A stretch of 64,000 nucleotides of DNA, from the NCBI GenBank assembly GCA_018652685.1, contig JABIBQ010000028.1, positions 1-64,000 on the forward strand. Direction: 5' to 3'. The notes under the pieces were generated by a model, which searched no databases, was not told the DNA's origin, and saw only the letters and a list, made by a program, of their open reading frames with translations. This stretch comes from Candidatus Bathyarchaeota archaeon. GTDB taxonomy: Archaea > Thermoproteota > Bathyarchaeia > TCS64. The position numbers and the translations under genes were made by a program. Below, piece by piece: positions 1-8,620 of the stretch; within the stretch, counting starts at the first letter, position 1, and the number at the start of each line of letters is the position of its first letter.

Positions 1-214
1 AGATTGACTAAATTTAGTCTCAAACCTTGCGCGCGTTTTGTACTAATAACAGAGGCTTTAGAGGATATAATTGGTATAAAAAGATCATTCAGATAACAAC
101 TGAGTATATTTTATGTATCAATTAAGCCCATTTTCAGCCACTTTTCATTATGCGGGATTTGTTTGGAGAAACCACGCGATATGATTAGACTCTCCGAATA
201 TTGTATTTTCTCTT

Positions 215-229
215 TGATCATTTTGATCA
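215..229. promoter_or_regulatory. TGATCA-TTT-TGATCA candidate operator
   Basis: Two copies of the self-complementary hexamer TGATCA are separated by three T residues. The element is therefore both a direct and an inverted repeat. It lies about 60 bp upstream of the first TATA candidate for the redox operon. Regulator binding is inferred only. Confidence 0.35.
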
Positions 230-242
230 GATATTTTAATCA

Positions 243-279
243 AATAGTGTTATGATACAATAAAATCATTAACACTATT
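243..279. promoter_or_regulatory. 13-bp inverted repeat upstream of the redox operon
   Basis: AATAGTGTTATGA (243-255) is matched by TCATTAACACTATT (266-279). The arms are nearly perfect and are separated by a 10-nt AT-rich spacer. It sits just upstream of the TTTTTAATAA promoter candidate, a natural place for a dimeric repressor or activator. It could also form an RNA hairpin if transcription starts further upstream. Confidence 0.45.
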
Positions 280-352
280 CAGATATTTTTAATAAATACA
301 ATAATTACCACATTTTAACCACTTACTGCTAAATATTATATATATCATTTCA

Positions 353-2119
353 ATGCTTTTTTTGCGAGATACATTGTCTAGAACCAATAGTGATGGTTTC
401 GAGACTTCAGTTAAATCGCCTTTTACCACGAGCACGGAGGATGGAACATATTACCCACCCTGTGTCTCTGCATGTCCAGCGCACGTCAACGTCCAAGGAT
501 ACGTTTCACTCATCTCTCAAGGCAGATTCAAGGAGTCCATTGACCTAATCAGAAAAACCATTCCATTCCCCGCAGTCTGTGGGCGAGTCTGCTTCAGCGC
601 GTGCGAAGATAATTGTTATAGGGGGCTCAGGGACGAGCAGGTGAGTATCAGGCTTCTAAAACGCCTCGTCGCTGATACCGACTATCATATCGAATATCTA
701 AAATCAGCTGAGCCAATTCCCAAGACTCATAAAGAAAGCGTGGCCGTCATAGGTTCAGGCCCAGCTGGAATGACAGCTGCCTATAACCTGGTGAAGATGG
801 GATACCCCGTCACTGTCTATGAGAAGGAAAAGAAGTTGGGCGGCATGCTTCGCACCCATATACCCAGATATCGCCTGCCGGAATCAACCTTAGATGCCGA
901 GCTAAAATATATTCAAGACCTCGGGGTTGAGATCAAGACTGGGGTTGAGATCACTGCGTCAGACTGGGAGCACCTCAGGACTGTACACGAGGCGGTCTTC
1001 GTATCGGTAGGTGCTCAGGCATCGAATTCACTGAATATTCCAGGAGAAAGCCTCGATGGTGTTTACAAGGCCATGGACATGCTCTGGGACGTGTACCACC
1101 GTAATATCTCCGCGATGAGTGGACATGTCGTCGTAATAGGCGGCGGAAATGTCGCTCTTGACGCGGCAAGAACCGCAATTAGGCTTGGGGCCGAAAAGGT
1201 AACCATCCTCTACCGTCGGACGAGGCACGAGATGCCGGCGACCATGGATGAGGCAAACCAGACGCTGGAGGAAGGTATAGACATAGTCGAGCTCTCCAGC
1301 CCTGTAAAGATACTGGGCGAGGACGGGAGCGTTTCTGGCATTGAGTGCGTCAAGATGGTTCTCGGAGATGTCGACACAAGCGGTAGGAAGAGGCCGACTC
1401 CATTGACAGGTTCAGAACATGTCATAGATTGCAAAGCGGTGATAATGGCCATCGGTCAATCCATCTCACTTGATTTCATATCTGAAAACGCTACGTTGAC
1501 CAATAGAGGTGCCCTGGCTGTCTCCGATTCGATGAAGACCAACATGCCAGGTGTATTCGGTGGTGGCGATTGTGTAATTGGCCCCAGCTCGGTTATAGAC
1601 GCTATCGCCTCGGGAGCGATTGCCGCCCGTTCCATTGACGCTTACTTGAGTGGTACCTGGGGGACTCCGATGGAACCGGAGTACACCGAAAAGGTCTGGT
1701 TGACAGATGAGACCAAGATAGACCCCAAGATCAGACAGAGGCCGAGGTATCTGTCACCCAATAGGCGGGTCACAAACTTCGAGGAGATCGAGTCAAACTT
1801 CACGTTTGAACAAGGGATAACCGAGGCTCTAAGGTGCCTCCACTGTGGCCCCTGTGATACATGTCTGGAAAAGGACGAGACATGTTTGACTGACAAGGCA
1901 AACGTGAATGAGGCGCTCTGCAGTGGCTGCGGTACATGTAGTACCGTCTGCCCTTACAACTCAGTGCTGAGGACCGAACTAGGACTGGCCCTCATCGATG
2001 AGAGCACCTGTAAAGGGTGCGGGACATGCGCAGCGAGCTGCCCCGACAGAGCAATCTCCATGCGGAGGTTAAGCGATGACTGTCTATACGGCGAGATACG
2101 TCCAGGAGGGAACCAGTGA
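353..2119 (+). CDS. GltD-like FAD/NAD(P) oxidoreductase with C-terminal ferredoxin domain
   Basis: This cytoplasmic flavoprotein belongs to the glutamate synthase small subunit/NfnB family. It has an N-terminal Cys-rich Fe-S region (CVSACP, then CGRVCFSACEDNC, about residues 37-88). An FAD Rossmann motif VAVIGSGPAGMTAA follows near 130, and an NAD(P)-binding motif VVVIGGGNVALDAA near 261. The C-terminal part has an extra Cys cluster (CLHCGPCDTC, about 497) and two [4Fe-4S] motifs, CSGCGTCSTVCP and CKGCGTCAASCP. The ferredoxin tail and the position at the head of an Hdr/Mvh operon suggest that it passes electrons between NAD(P)H and the Hdr complex rather than making glutamate; that role is inferred. 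Its stop overlaps the next gene. The start is uncertain: ATG 353 is very near a TATA candidate, and TTG 374 is an alternative. Confidence 0.85.
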   Translation: MLFLRDTLSRTNSDGFETSVKSPFTTSTEDGTYYPPCVSACPAHVNVQGYVSLISQGRFKESIDLIRKTIPFPAVCGRVCFSACEDNCYRGLRDEQVSIRLLKRLVADTDYHIEYLKSAEPIPKTHKESVAVIGSGPAGMTAAYNLVKMGYPVTVYEKEKKLGGMLRTHIPRYRLPESTLDAELKYIQDLGVEIKTGVEITASDWEHLRTVHEAVFVSVGAQASNSLNIPGESLDGVYKAMDMLWDVYHRNISAMSGHVVVIGGGNVALDAARTAIRLGAEKVTILYRRTRHEMPATMDEANQTLEEGIDIVELSSPVKILGEDGSVSGIECVKMVLGDVDTSGRKRPTPLTGSEHVIDCKAVIMAIGQSISLDFISENATLTNRGALAVSDSMKTNMPGVFGGGDCVIGPSSVIDAIASGAIAARSIDAYLSGTWGTPMEPEYTEKVWLTDETKIDPKIRQRPRYLSPNRRVTNFEEIESNFTFEQGITEALRCLHCGPCDTCLEKDETCLTDKANVNEALCSGCGTCSTVCPYNSVLRTELGLALIDESTCKGCGTCAASCPDRAISMRRLSDDCLYGEIRPGGNQ

Positions 2120-2850
2120 TGGGCAACGAAAAACTACTGCTCATTCACTGTGATTGGTCGACCGAAGGCGAGTTCAAACCTGAGAAACCAGACATTGATA
2201 TCAACAGTGTAACAATCAAGTGCGTGGGCCGGGTTGACCCCGTCCTGGTGCTTGAGTCATTCACAGATCACGACGGAGTCCTATTAATTGGATGCCCCAT
2301 AGGAGATTGCCACTTCATTGACGGAAACGTCCACGCAGATCTCAGGATCAAGATGATCCATAAACTGATGGATATGGCCGGCGTCGAGCCAGGGCGTCTT
2401 GCGATAAAATGGGCAAGTCCGTCAGACGAGGGCTCCGCGATGAAGGCCCTTGACGAATACCTTGATGGCTTTGCGGAACTGGGTAAGCTGAGGCTTGAGA
2501 TCCCAGAGAAATTGAACGCCGCGAGGTTCACCATGGAGAACTACAGGATGCGTGCCTTCGTCGGCAACGAGCTGTTATTGATAGAGGAAGGCAACAAATA
2601 TGGCGAAAAACTTTCTCAAGAAGAGTATGATGAAATCGCTGACAAGGCTCTAGGGTTAGAGTTCTACCGGAACTGGATCCACCTGATCCTGAAGACGGAG
2701 TCGCTGTCAGTAAAGCAGTTGGCTAAACGTGTCGATCTTGACACGAAGGACGTTCTAGGTCACATCGTGAAGTTGAACGACCGAGGATTGATTCAGCGGG
2801 ATGGAGTGGACGGGATGTCCCCGCTCTATATCGCTATGGAGGTTCAGTAA
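2119..2850 (+). CDS. MvhD/FlpD-like domain fused to a winged-helix domain
   Basis: The N-terminal ~130 residues resemble the MvhD (FlpD) electron-transfer subunit of heterodisulfide reductase/hydrogenase complexes. Comparison with the normal MvhD three kilobases downstream shows the motifs CNWC, CSGRVHP and GCHPPNDC replaced by CDWS, CVGRVDP and GCPIGDC. One [2Fe-2S]-region cysteine is therefore missing. The C-terminal ~60 residues (SVKQLAKRVDLDTKDVLGHI, then LNDRGLIQRDG) look like a winged helix-turn-helix. ATG 2119 is chosen over the tracked GTG 2116 because GGAGG lies 8-14 nt upstream and the start overlaps the preceding TGA. It is translationally coupled on both sides. It may be an alternative electron-wiring subunit or a redox-responsive regulator. 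Confidence 0.75.
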   Translation: MGNEKLLLIHCDWSTEGEFKPEKPDIDINSVTIKCVGRVDPVLVLESFTDHDGVLLIGCPIGDCHFIDGNVHADLRIKMIHKLMDMAGVEPGRLAIKWASPSDEGSAMKALDEYLDGFAELGKLRLEIPEKLNAARFTMENYRMRAFVGNELLLIEEGNKYGEKLSQEEYDEIADKALGLEFYRNWIHLILKTESLSVKQLAKRVDLDTKDVLGHIVKLNDRGLIQRDGVDGMSPLYIAMEVQ

Positions 2851-5800
2851 TGTCGGATAAAATTGGAAGCGTACTGGTAGTAGGCGGCGGAATAGCGGGA
2901 ATACAGGCAAGTCTAGACCTTGCCGATTCAGGATTCAAGGTATACCTCATGGACAAGGAGCCAAGCATTGGCGGAGTCATGACCCAGCTGGACAAGACTT
3001 TCCCGACAAACGACTGTGCTATGTGTATCCTGTCCCCCAAGCTGGTCGGAGCGGGACGGCACGCCAATATCGAGTTGATGACCTACTCGGAGCTTGTCGA
3101 CCTCAAAGGAGAGGAAGGCAACTTCACAGCAGTCATAAAGAGAAAAGCAAAGCGGGTTGACGCCGAAGCGTGTACCGGTTGTGGCGACTGCACAAAAAAG
3201 TGCCCTGTCGCAGCCATCGATGAGTACAACACGGGGCTGTCCGAAAGGCACAGCGTTTATATCAAGTTCCCGCAGGCGGTACCCCTCATCGCGACCATTG
3301 ACAAGGACAAGTGCCTTGGATGTGGAATCTGTGAGGAGGTCTGCAAGCCAAACGCCATCAGGTACTCGGAAGAGGACGTGCATGTCGAGTTGGAAGTCGG
3401 ATCGGTGATTCTTTCCCCCGGCTTCGAGGCGTTTGACCCCACTGTGCTCAGCGAGTACGGGTACGGGAGGTACCCCAACGTTGTAACCAGCATGGAATTC
3501 GAGAGAATCCTGAGCGCGACAGGTCCCTACAGGGGTACCGTGTTGAAGCCAAGCGACGGCGATATGCCGAAGAAGGTGGCTTTCCTACAGTGCATCGGCT
3601 CACGAGACGAGCGTGTGGGTAACCCGTACTGTAGCGGTGTATGCTGCATGTACGCCATGAAGGAGGCGGTCATAGCACAGGAGCACAACCCCGGGCTAGA
3701 GTCAACCATCTTCTATATGGACATGAGGGCCTTCGGCAAGGAGTTCGACGACTACTACATTAGAGCCGAGGAGGAGCACAAGGTAAAGTTCATCAGAAGC
3801 AGGGTCGCCAGCACAAGGCAGGACCCAGAGACGAGGAACGTCTTAGTAAGCTACACTGATGAGGACGGCGAGATCAAAGAGGACAGCTTCGATATGGTGG
3901 TCTTGAGCGTTGGACTTAGCGCGCCTGCTGACGCCGGAGTCATAGCAGACGCAACTGGAATCGGCCTCAACCAGTACGGGTTTGCTGATACCAAGCTATT
4001 CAACCCAATCGCAACAACCAGGCCAGGAGTTTATGTCTGCGGTGCGTTCCAGGGACCAAAGGATATCCCTGACAGCGTCGCCCAGGCGAGCGGGGCAGCC
4101 GCGAAGGCAGCGAGGGAGATAGCTCCCGCTCGTGGAACCATGGTCACAAAGGTGGTACACCCAGAAGAGCGGGATGTTAGCGGTGAGGAGCCGCGCATTG
4201 GCGTCTTCGTGTGTCACTGCGGGGTAAACATTGGAGGTGTTGTCGGCGTACCGAGCGTCGTAGATTATGCGACGTCGTTACCAAACGTCGTGTTCGCGGA
4301 CGAGAACCTTTACACGTGCAGCCAGGACACACAGGAAATTATTAAAGAGATAATCCTAGAGCACAACCTGAACAGGATAGTAGTGGCTTCATGTACACCA
4401 AGAACACATGAACCGTTGTTCAGATCGACACTGAAGGAAGCAGGACTAAACGAATACCTCTTCGAGATGGCAAACATCAGGGACCAGTGCAGCTGGGTCC
4501 ACATGCACGAGCATGACAAGGCAACAGACAAGTCCATGGACCTAGTTAGAATGGCGGTAGCCAAGGCAAGGCTCCTTGAACCACTGGTCAACCCCATCAT
4601 CAAAACCACGCCGGTTGCACTTGTTATCGGCGGTGGATTGAGTGGGATGACGAGTGCCCTTGAGATATCCGAGCAGGGGTATGACGTTCACCTGGTTGAG
4701 AAGGAAGGCGAACTTGGTGGGAACCTGAAGCACATCAAGTATGTGCCCACAAATGAAGACCCACAGGAAGAGCTGGCCAAATTGGTCAAAAAGATCGAGG
4801 ACGATCCACATGTAACGGTTTATCTGAACACTCAAGTGGCCGAGGTGGAGGGTTACATCGGTAACTTCGAGTCCACATTGGTGAGTGTCGACAGGGAGGA
4901 CAAGATCAACCACGGGGTCGCTATTCTAGCGGTCGGTGGGAAGGAGTACAAGCCCACCGAGTACATGTACGGTTCCAAGGGCGTTATGACACAGTTCGAG
5001 TTGGAGGATAAGCTAGTCAACGGCTACAAGCCTGAGAGCGTTGTGATGATCCAGTGTGTCGGGAGCAGATGCGATGAACGGACCTATTGTTCAAGGGTCT
5101 GCTGTACAGGCGCGGTCAACAACGCCTTGAAGGTCAAAGAGGTCAACCCGAAGGCGGATGTCTACGTCATCTACAAGGACATGAGGACATATGGCTTCAA
5201 GGAGGACTATTACCGAGAGGCTGCGGAGAAGGGGGTCATCTTCATCAGGTATGATGACGAGGACAAGCCCGTTGTATCAACAAATGGCGGTCTGAGCGTA
5301 ACTGTAACCGACCCGGTCCTCAAGGAGAAGGTAAAGCTACCTGCTGACTCTGTCGTGCTGGCGGCGGCTATTCTACCGCATGATGACAACGTGAAACTTG
5401 CGGGGATGTTCAAAATCCCGCTGAGCAAGGACGGATTCTTCTTGGAGAAGCACATGAAGCTGAGTCCGCTTGACTTCGCGACTGCCGGGGTATTCCTGGC
5501 AGGTCTGGCACATGGCCCCAAGACTCTAGACGAGTGTATCAGTCAAGCAAGTGGGGCAGCAGCTAGGGCACTGACGATCCTATCGCAACCCACTATCGAG
5601 GCTGAAGGAGCCATCGCAGTGGTGAATGAGGACAAGTGCAGCGGATGCAGGATGTGTTCAAGCGTCTGCGAGTTTAACGCCATCGAGATGCTTGAAAAGG
5701 AAGATGGTAAGGAGGTCAGTCACGTGATCCCCGAGGTATGCAAGGGATGCGGCGTATGCGTCGCAACGTGCCCCTCGGCTGCTATTAATGCTAGCCATTT

Positions 5801-5855
5801 CGGAGACGACGTGATATTTAGTCAAGTGAGGGCTGCCCTGGAGGTGAAAGCATGA
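2850..5855 (+). CDS. hdrA: double-length heterodisulfide reductase subunit A (HdrA)
   Basis: HdrA is the flavin subunit at which electron bifurcation occurs in HdrABC complexes. At 1001 residues it is far longer than the ~650 of methanogen HdrA and holds two flavoprotein modules. The first has VLVVGGGIAGIQAS near residue 8, the NDCAMC motif, and two [4Fe-4S] motifs (CTGCGDCTKKCP, CLGCGICEEVCK). A middle segment starting at VCHCGVNIGG resembles the usual HdrA N-terminal domain. The second flavin module begins at VALVIGGGLSGMTSA near 590, and two further clusters close the protein (CSGCRMCSSVC, CKGCGVCVATCP). Its ATG overlaps the upstream stop and its stop overlaps mvhD. It is probably a natural HdrA-HdrA fusion that could carry two FADs. 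The family assignment is firm; the two-flavin count is inferred. Confidence 0.93.
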   Translation: MSDKIGSVLVVGGGIAGIQASLDLADSGFKVYLMDKEPSIGGVMTQLDKTFPTNDCAMCILSPKLVGAGRHANIELMTYSELVDLKGEEGNFTAVIKRKAKRVDAEACTGCGDCTKKCPVAAIDEYNTGLSERHSVYIKFPQAVPLIATIDKDKCLGCGICEEVCKPNAIRYSEEDVHVELEVGSVILSPGFEAFDPTVLSEYGYGRYPNVVTSMEFERILSATGPYRGTVLKPSDGDMPKKVAFLQCIGSRDERVGNPYCSGVCCMYAMKEAVIAQEHNPGLESTIFYMDMRAFGKEFDDYYIRAEEEHKVKFIRSRVASTRQDPETRNVLVSYTDEDGEIKEDSFDMVVLSVGLSAPADAGVIADATGIGLNQYGFADTKLFNPIATTRPGVYVCGAFQGPKDIPDSVAQASGAAAKAAREIAPARGTMVTKVVHPEERDVSGEEPRIGVFVCHCGVNIGGVVGVPSVVDYATSLPNVVFADENLYTCSQDTQEIIKEIILEHNLNRIVVASCTPRTHEPLFRSTLKEAGLNEYLFEMANIRDQCSWVHMHEHDKATDKSMDLVRMAVAKARLLEPLVNPIIKTTPVALVIGGGLSGMTSALEISEQGYDVHLVEKEGELGGNLKHIKYVPTNEDPQEELAKLVKKIEDDPHVTVYLNTQVAEVEGYIGNFESTLVSVDREDKINHGVAILAVGGKEYKPTEYMYGSKGVMTQFELEDKLVNGYKPESVVMIQCVGSRCDERTYCSRVCCTGAVNNALKVKEVNPKADVYVIYKDMRTYGFKEDYYREAAEKGVIFIRYDDEDKPVVSTNGGLSVTVTDPVLKEKVKLPADSVVLAAAILPHDDNVKLAGMFKIPLSKDGFFLEKHMKLSPLDFATAGVFLAGLAHGPKTLDECISQASGAAARALTILSQPTIEAEGAIAVVNEDKCSGCRMCSSVCEFNAIEMLEKEDGKEVSHVIPEVCKGCGVCVATCPSAAINASHFGDDVIFSQVRAALEVKA

Positions 5856-6289
5856 GCGACTATGAGCCGAAGATAGTTGGATTCCTGTGCAACTGGTGTA
5901 GCTACGCCGGAGCCGACCTAGCTGGAGTCAGCAGGTTCCAGTATCCATCAAACCTCAGAGTCATAAGAGTCATGTGTAGTGGAAGAGTCCACCCGGCTCA
6001 CATCCTGGAAGCCTTCAAGAACGGGGCAGACGGCGTCCTGATAGCTGGATGCCACCCCCCGAATGACTGCCACTATATCTCAGGAAACCTTAAGACACAA
6101 CGCAGGGTTGCGTTGCTGAAAAAAGTACTCAAACAACTAGGACTAAACGACAGCAGGCTACACCTGGAATGGGTTAGTGCTGCGGAGGGAGACAAGTTCG
6201 CCAAACTTGTTCAAGACTTTACGAATAAGTTGAAGGACATGGGACAAAGCCCACTTGGACTGGACGAGATCCCAGTGGAGGCCGACTAA
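5852..6289 (+). CDS. mvhD: MvhD, hydrogenase-Hdr linker iron-sulfur subunit
   Basis: This 145-residue protein has the complete MvhD/FlpD signature: CNWCSYAGAD near residue 13, CSGRVHP near 42 and GCHPPNDCHY near 66. In methanogens this [2Fe-2S] subunit carries electrons from the MvhAG hydrogenase to HdrA. The ATGA overlap with hdrA and the adjacent hdrC, hdrB, mvhG and mvhA genes support that role. Unlike the paralogue at 2119 it keeps all the expected cysteines and has no C-terminal DNA-binding domain. Confidence 0.95.
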   Translation: MSDYEPKIVGFLCNWCSYAGADLAGVSRFQYPSNLRVIRVMCSGRVHPAHILEAFKNGADGVLIAGCHPPNDCHYISGNLKTQRRVALLKKVLKQLGLNDSRLHLEWVSAAEGDKFAKLVQDFTNKLKDMGQSPLGLDEIPVEAD

Positions 6290-6290
6290 T

Positions 6291-6797
6291 ATGAGCATAA
6301 CAATAACCACAGAAGGAAAGGAGTTCAGAGACAAAATCCTGAGCACCCCCGGGGCTGAGCGAATCATGAACTGCTATCAGTGTGGGACATGCACAAGCGA
6401 CTGCCCTGTAGCCAAGAGGGTCGAGGAGTTCCGACCACGTAAACTGGCGCGACTAGTGATGTACGGGCAGGAGGAGAGACTCATGGAAGGAGACCTCCTC
6501 TATCTCTGCGCGGGCTGCTACACGTGTTACGAGCACTGTCCACAGGAGGTTCATGTATCCGAGATCGTCTCAGCTCTCAGGAAGTACTCACTGAACAACG
6601 GCCACCTGTTACCAACTTTCAAGGCGTTGATGAATGGGATGGCAGAGATGGGCTACATCTACGAGATAGACGAGTTTGAGAACGAGATGAGGGAGGACGA
6701 TGACCTACCCTCAGCTCCTGTACCGGACACAGAGGGGGTCGAGGCGATAATGAGATCGACTGGATTCCTAGACAAAGTGGAGGCGAGTAAACGATGA
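6291..6797 (+). CDS. hdrC: heterodisulfide reductase subunit C (HdrC)
   Basis: HdrC carries two [4Fe-4S] clusters that pass electrons from HdrA to HdrB. Both motifs are present: CYQCGTCTSDCP near residue 28 and CAGCYTCYEHCP near 73. The tracked start at 6255 lies inside mvhD, so ATG 6291, just after the mvhD stop, is preferred and gives 168 residues. The C-terminus (EMREDDDLPSAP) is acidic. The stop overlaps the hdrB start. Confidence 0.95.
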   Translation: MSITITTEGKEFRDKILSTPGAERIMNCYQCGTCTSDCPVAKRVEEFRPRKLARLVMYGQEERLMEGDLLYLCAGCYTCYEHCPQEVHVSEIVSALRKYSLNNGHLLPTFKALMNGMAEMGYIYEIDEFENEMREDDDLPSAPVPDTEGVEAIMRSTGFLDKVEASKR

Positions 6798-7651
6798 AAT
6801 ACGCACTATTCGTGGGATGCACGACGCTAGCGAGACTACCAGGGTACGAGAAGTCAGCCAGAAACGTGGCGACCAAACTAGGTGTTGAGCTAGTTGATAT
6901 GCCAGGGTCAAGTTGCTGCGGTACCACCTACCTGGAGACACTGGACCACAAGACGGGTCTAGCCATCGCGGCACGAAACATTGCCATCGCTGAGGAGATG
7001 GGGATGGACATAGTAACCGTTTGCAACGGGTGCACCGAGGTCCTCACCAAGGCAAACAAGGAACTCAAGGAGGACTCAGAGCTCAAGAAAAAGGTCAACA
7101 AGGTCCTCGCAGAAGCAGGAAAAGAGTTCAAGGGAACGGTGAGCGTCAAGCACTACGCTCGAATGCTCCGGGACGACGTGGGTCTGGAATCCATCAAGGA
7201 AAACATGGAGAAAGACCTGGGGGACATCAAGGTGGGTAGCCACTATGGTTGCCACATGCTAAAACCCAGCGAAATAATGGATTTTGATGATCCCGAGAAC
7301 CCAACGGTACTCGATGACCTGGTCTCAACAACGGGAGCAAAGCCAATCGATTACCTCAATAAACTAGAGTGCTGTGCCGGTCCGATCATGGGTGTTCGTG
7401 AGAACGTCACATGGAGCGTCGGCCAGGACAAAGTGAACGAGGTCAAGAAGACTGGTGACATGATGGTCACGGCGTGTCCGTTTTGCTACCTGACTTACGA
7501 AAGGGCTCAGCTGATGAACGAGGAAGGCGATAACCTCCCTGTCTTACACCTGCCCCAGGTACTTGGCCTGGGTCTGGGCTTGGACGAGGACGATCTGGGT
7601 ATTGGTCACAATAATATTGATGCATCGAGCATCGTGGAGAAGGTGATTTAG
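6794..7651 (+). CDS. hdrB: heterodisulfide reductase subunit B (HdrB)
   Basis: HdrB is the subunit that reduces the disulfide substrate in HdrABC, using two non-cubane [4Fe-4S] clusters bound by CCG domains. Both domains are visible: FVGCTT, SSCCG and CNGC in the first half, then HYGCHM, LECCAG and CPFC in the second. The length of 285 residues is normal for the family. The start overlaps hdrC (ATGA) and mvhG follows the stop directly. The acceptor here is unknown: no CoM or CoB genes are in the window, so CoM-S-S-CoB or another disulfide are both possible. Confidence 0.95.
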   Translation: MKYALFVGCTTLARLPGYEKSARNVATKLGVELVDMPGSSCCGTTYLETLDHKTGLAIAARNIAIAEEMGMDIVTVCNGCTEVLTKANKELKEDSELKKKVNKVLAEAGKEFKGTVSVKHYARMLRDDVGLESIKENMEKDLGDIKVGSHYGCHMLKPSEIMDFDDPENPTVLDDLVSTTGAKPIDYLNKLECCAGPIMGVRENVTWSVGQDKVNEVKKTGDMMVTACPFCYLTYERAQLMNEEGDNLPVLHLPQVLGLGLGLDEDDLGIGHNNIDASSIVEKVI

Positions 7652-8620
7652 ATGAGTAAACTAAAGTTCGGTTTTTACTGGGCTGCCAGCTGCGGGGGCT
7701 GCGAGGTCGCCGTAATAGACATCCATGAAGCCGTCCTAGAAGTAATTGAAGTAGCGGACATAGTATTCTGGCCGGTCGCCATGGACATCAAATACAAGGA
7801 CGTGGAAGCAATGGAGGACGGATATATCGATGTCTGCCTCTTCAACGGTGCCATAAGGAACGATGAGCAAGAGCACCTTGCAAAGCTCCTGAGAAAGAAA
7901 TCAAAATACCTCGTAGCATTTGGGTCTTGTGCCCACACAGGTGGAATACCCGGGTTGGGTAACTTGGCCAACAAGAAGGAGATCTTTGATAGGGCATATC
8001 TATCATCTCCCTCAACGCCAAACGAGAGTAAAGTAGTACCTGTACCTGAGTTGGAGGTACCGGAAGGCAAACTTACCATACCACACTTCTACAACACTGT
8101 AGCAACATTAGACGACATAGTTGACGTGGATTACTACATCCCAGGATGTCCACCTCCACCAAGCCTCGTAGTTGGGGCGGTAAGGGCCATAGCCTCAGGA
8201 AACCTTCCTCCAAAGGGGGCAATCTTGGCGCCGGAACTGGCGGTTTGTGACGAGTGTGATAGGGAGAAAACCGACAAGCGCGTCAACGAGATCAAGCGAG
8301 TCATCTACGACACGCCTGACACCGAGAAATGCTTACTTGAGCAGGGATTTCTGTGCATGGGGCCCGCAACACGGGGAGCGTGTGAGGCCAAGTGTATCGA
8401 CGCCAACATGCCTTGTACAGGATGTGGAGGTGTATTACCTGGAGCACTTGAGCAGGGATCCGCCATGGTCTCTGCGTTATCAACGGTGATGGGGCTGGAT
8501 AACGAGAAGGACCCGGACTTTGACTTCGAAGCGATGCTGGCCAAGTTGAAGGACCCAGTTGGGACCTTCTACAAGTACTCGCTTCCAAGTAGTATCATTC
8601 ACAGGAGGATAATGAAATGA
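7652..8620 (+). CDS. mvhG: F420-non-reducing [NiFe]-hydrogenase small subunit (MvhG)
   Basis: This is the electron-transfer subunit of a group 3c-type hydrogenase that feeds H2-derived electrons to Hdr. The proximal-cluster ligands are WAASCGGCEVAV near residue 10, GSCAHTGG near 91 and PGCPPPP near 165. The C-terminal half adds the cysteines for the other clusters (CDECD, CLLEQGFLCMGP, CEAKC, CTGCGG). There is no Tat signal, consistent with a cytoplasmic enzyme. The gene begins immediately after hdrB and overlaps mvhA. Confidence 0.95.
   Translation: MSKLKFGFYWAASCGGCEVAVIDIHEAVLEVIEVADIVFWPVAMDIKYKDVEAMEDGYIDVCLFNGAIRNDEQEHLAKLLRKKSKYLVAFGSCAHTGGIPGLGNLANKKEIFDRAYLSSPSTPNESKVVPVPELEVPEGKLTIPHFYNTVATLDDIVDVDYYIPGCPPPPSLVVGAVRAIASGNLPPKGAILAPELAVCDECDREKTDKRVNEIKRVIYDTPDTEKCLLEQGFLCMGPATRGACEAKCIDANMPCTGCGGVLPGALEQGSAMVSALSTVMGLDNEKDPDFDFEAMLAKLKDPVGTFYKYSLPSSIIHRRIMK

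Larger units (their letters stand above)
1..352. promoter_or_regulatory. AT-rich gene-free region upstream of the redox operon
   Basis: There is no convincing ORF. The stretch is strongly AT-rich and leads into the first operon. TATA-like candidates are TTTTTAATAAAT near 286-297 and TATTATATATAT near 334-345. It also contains two inverted repeats, annotated separately. The second TATA candidate lies so close to the first ATG that, if used, it would put transcription start downstream of 353 and favour a later start such as TTG 374. Confidence 0.6.
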
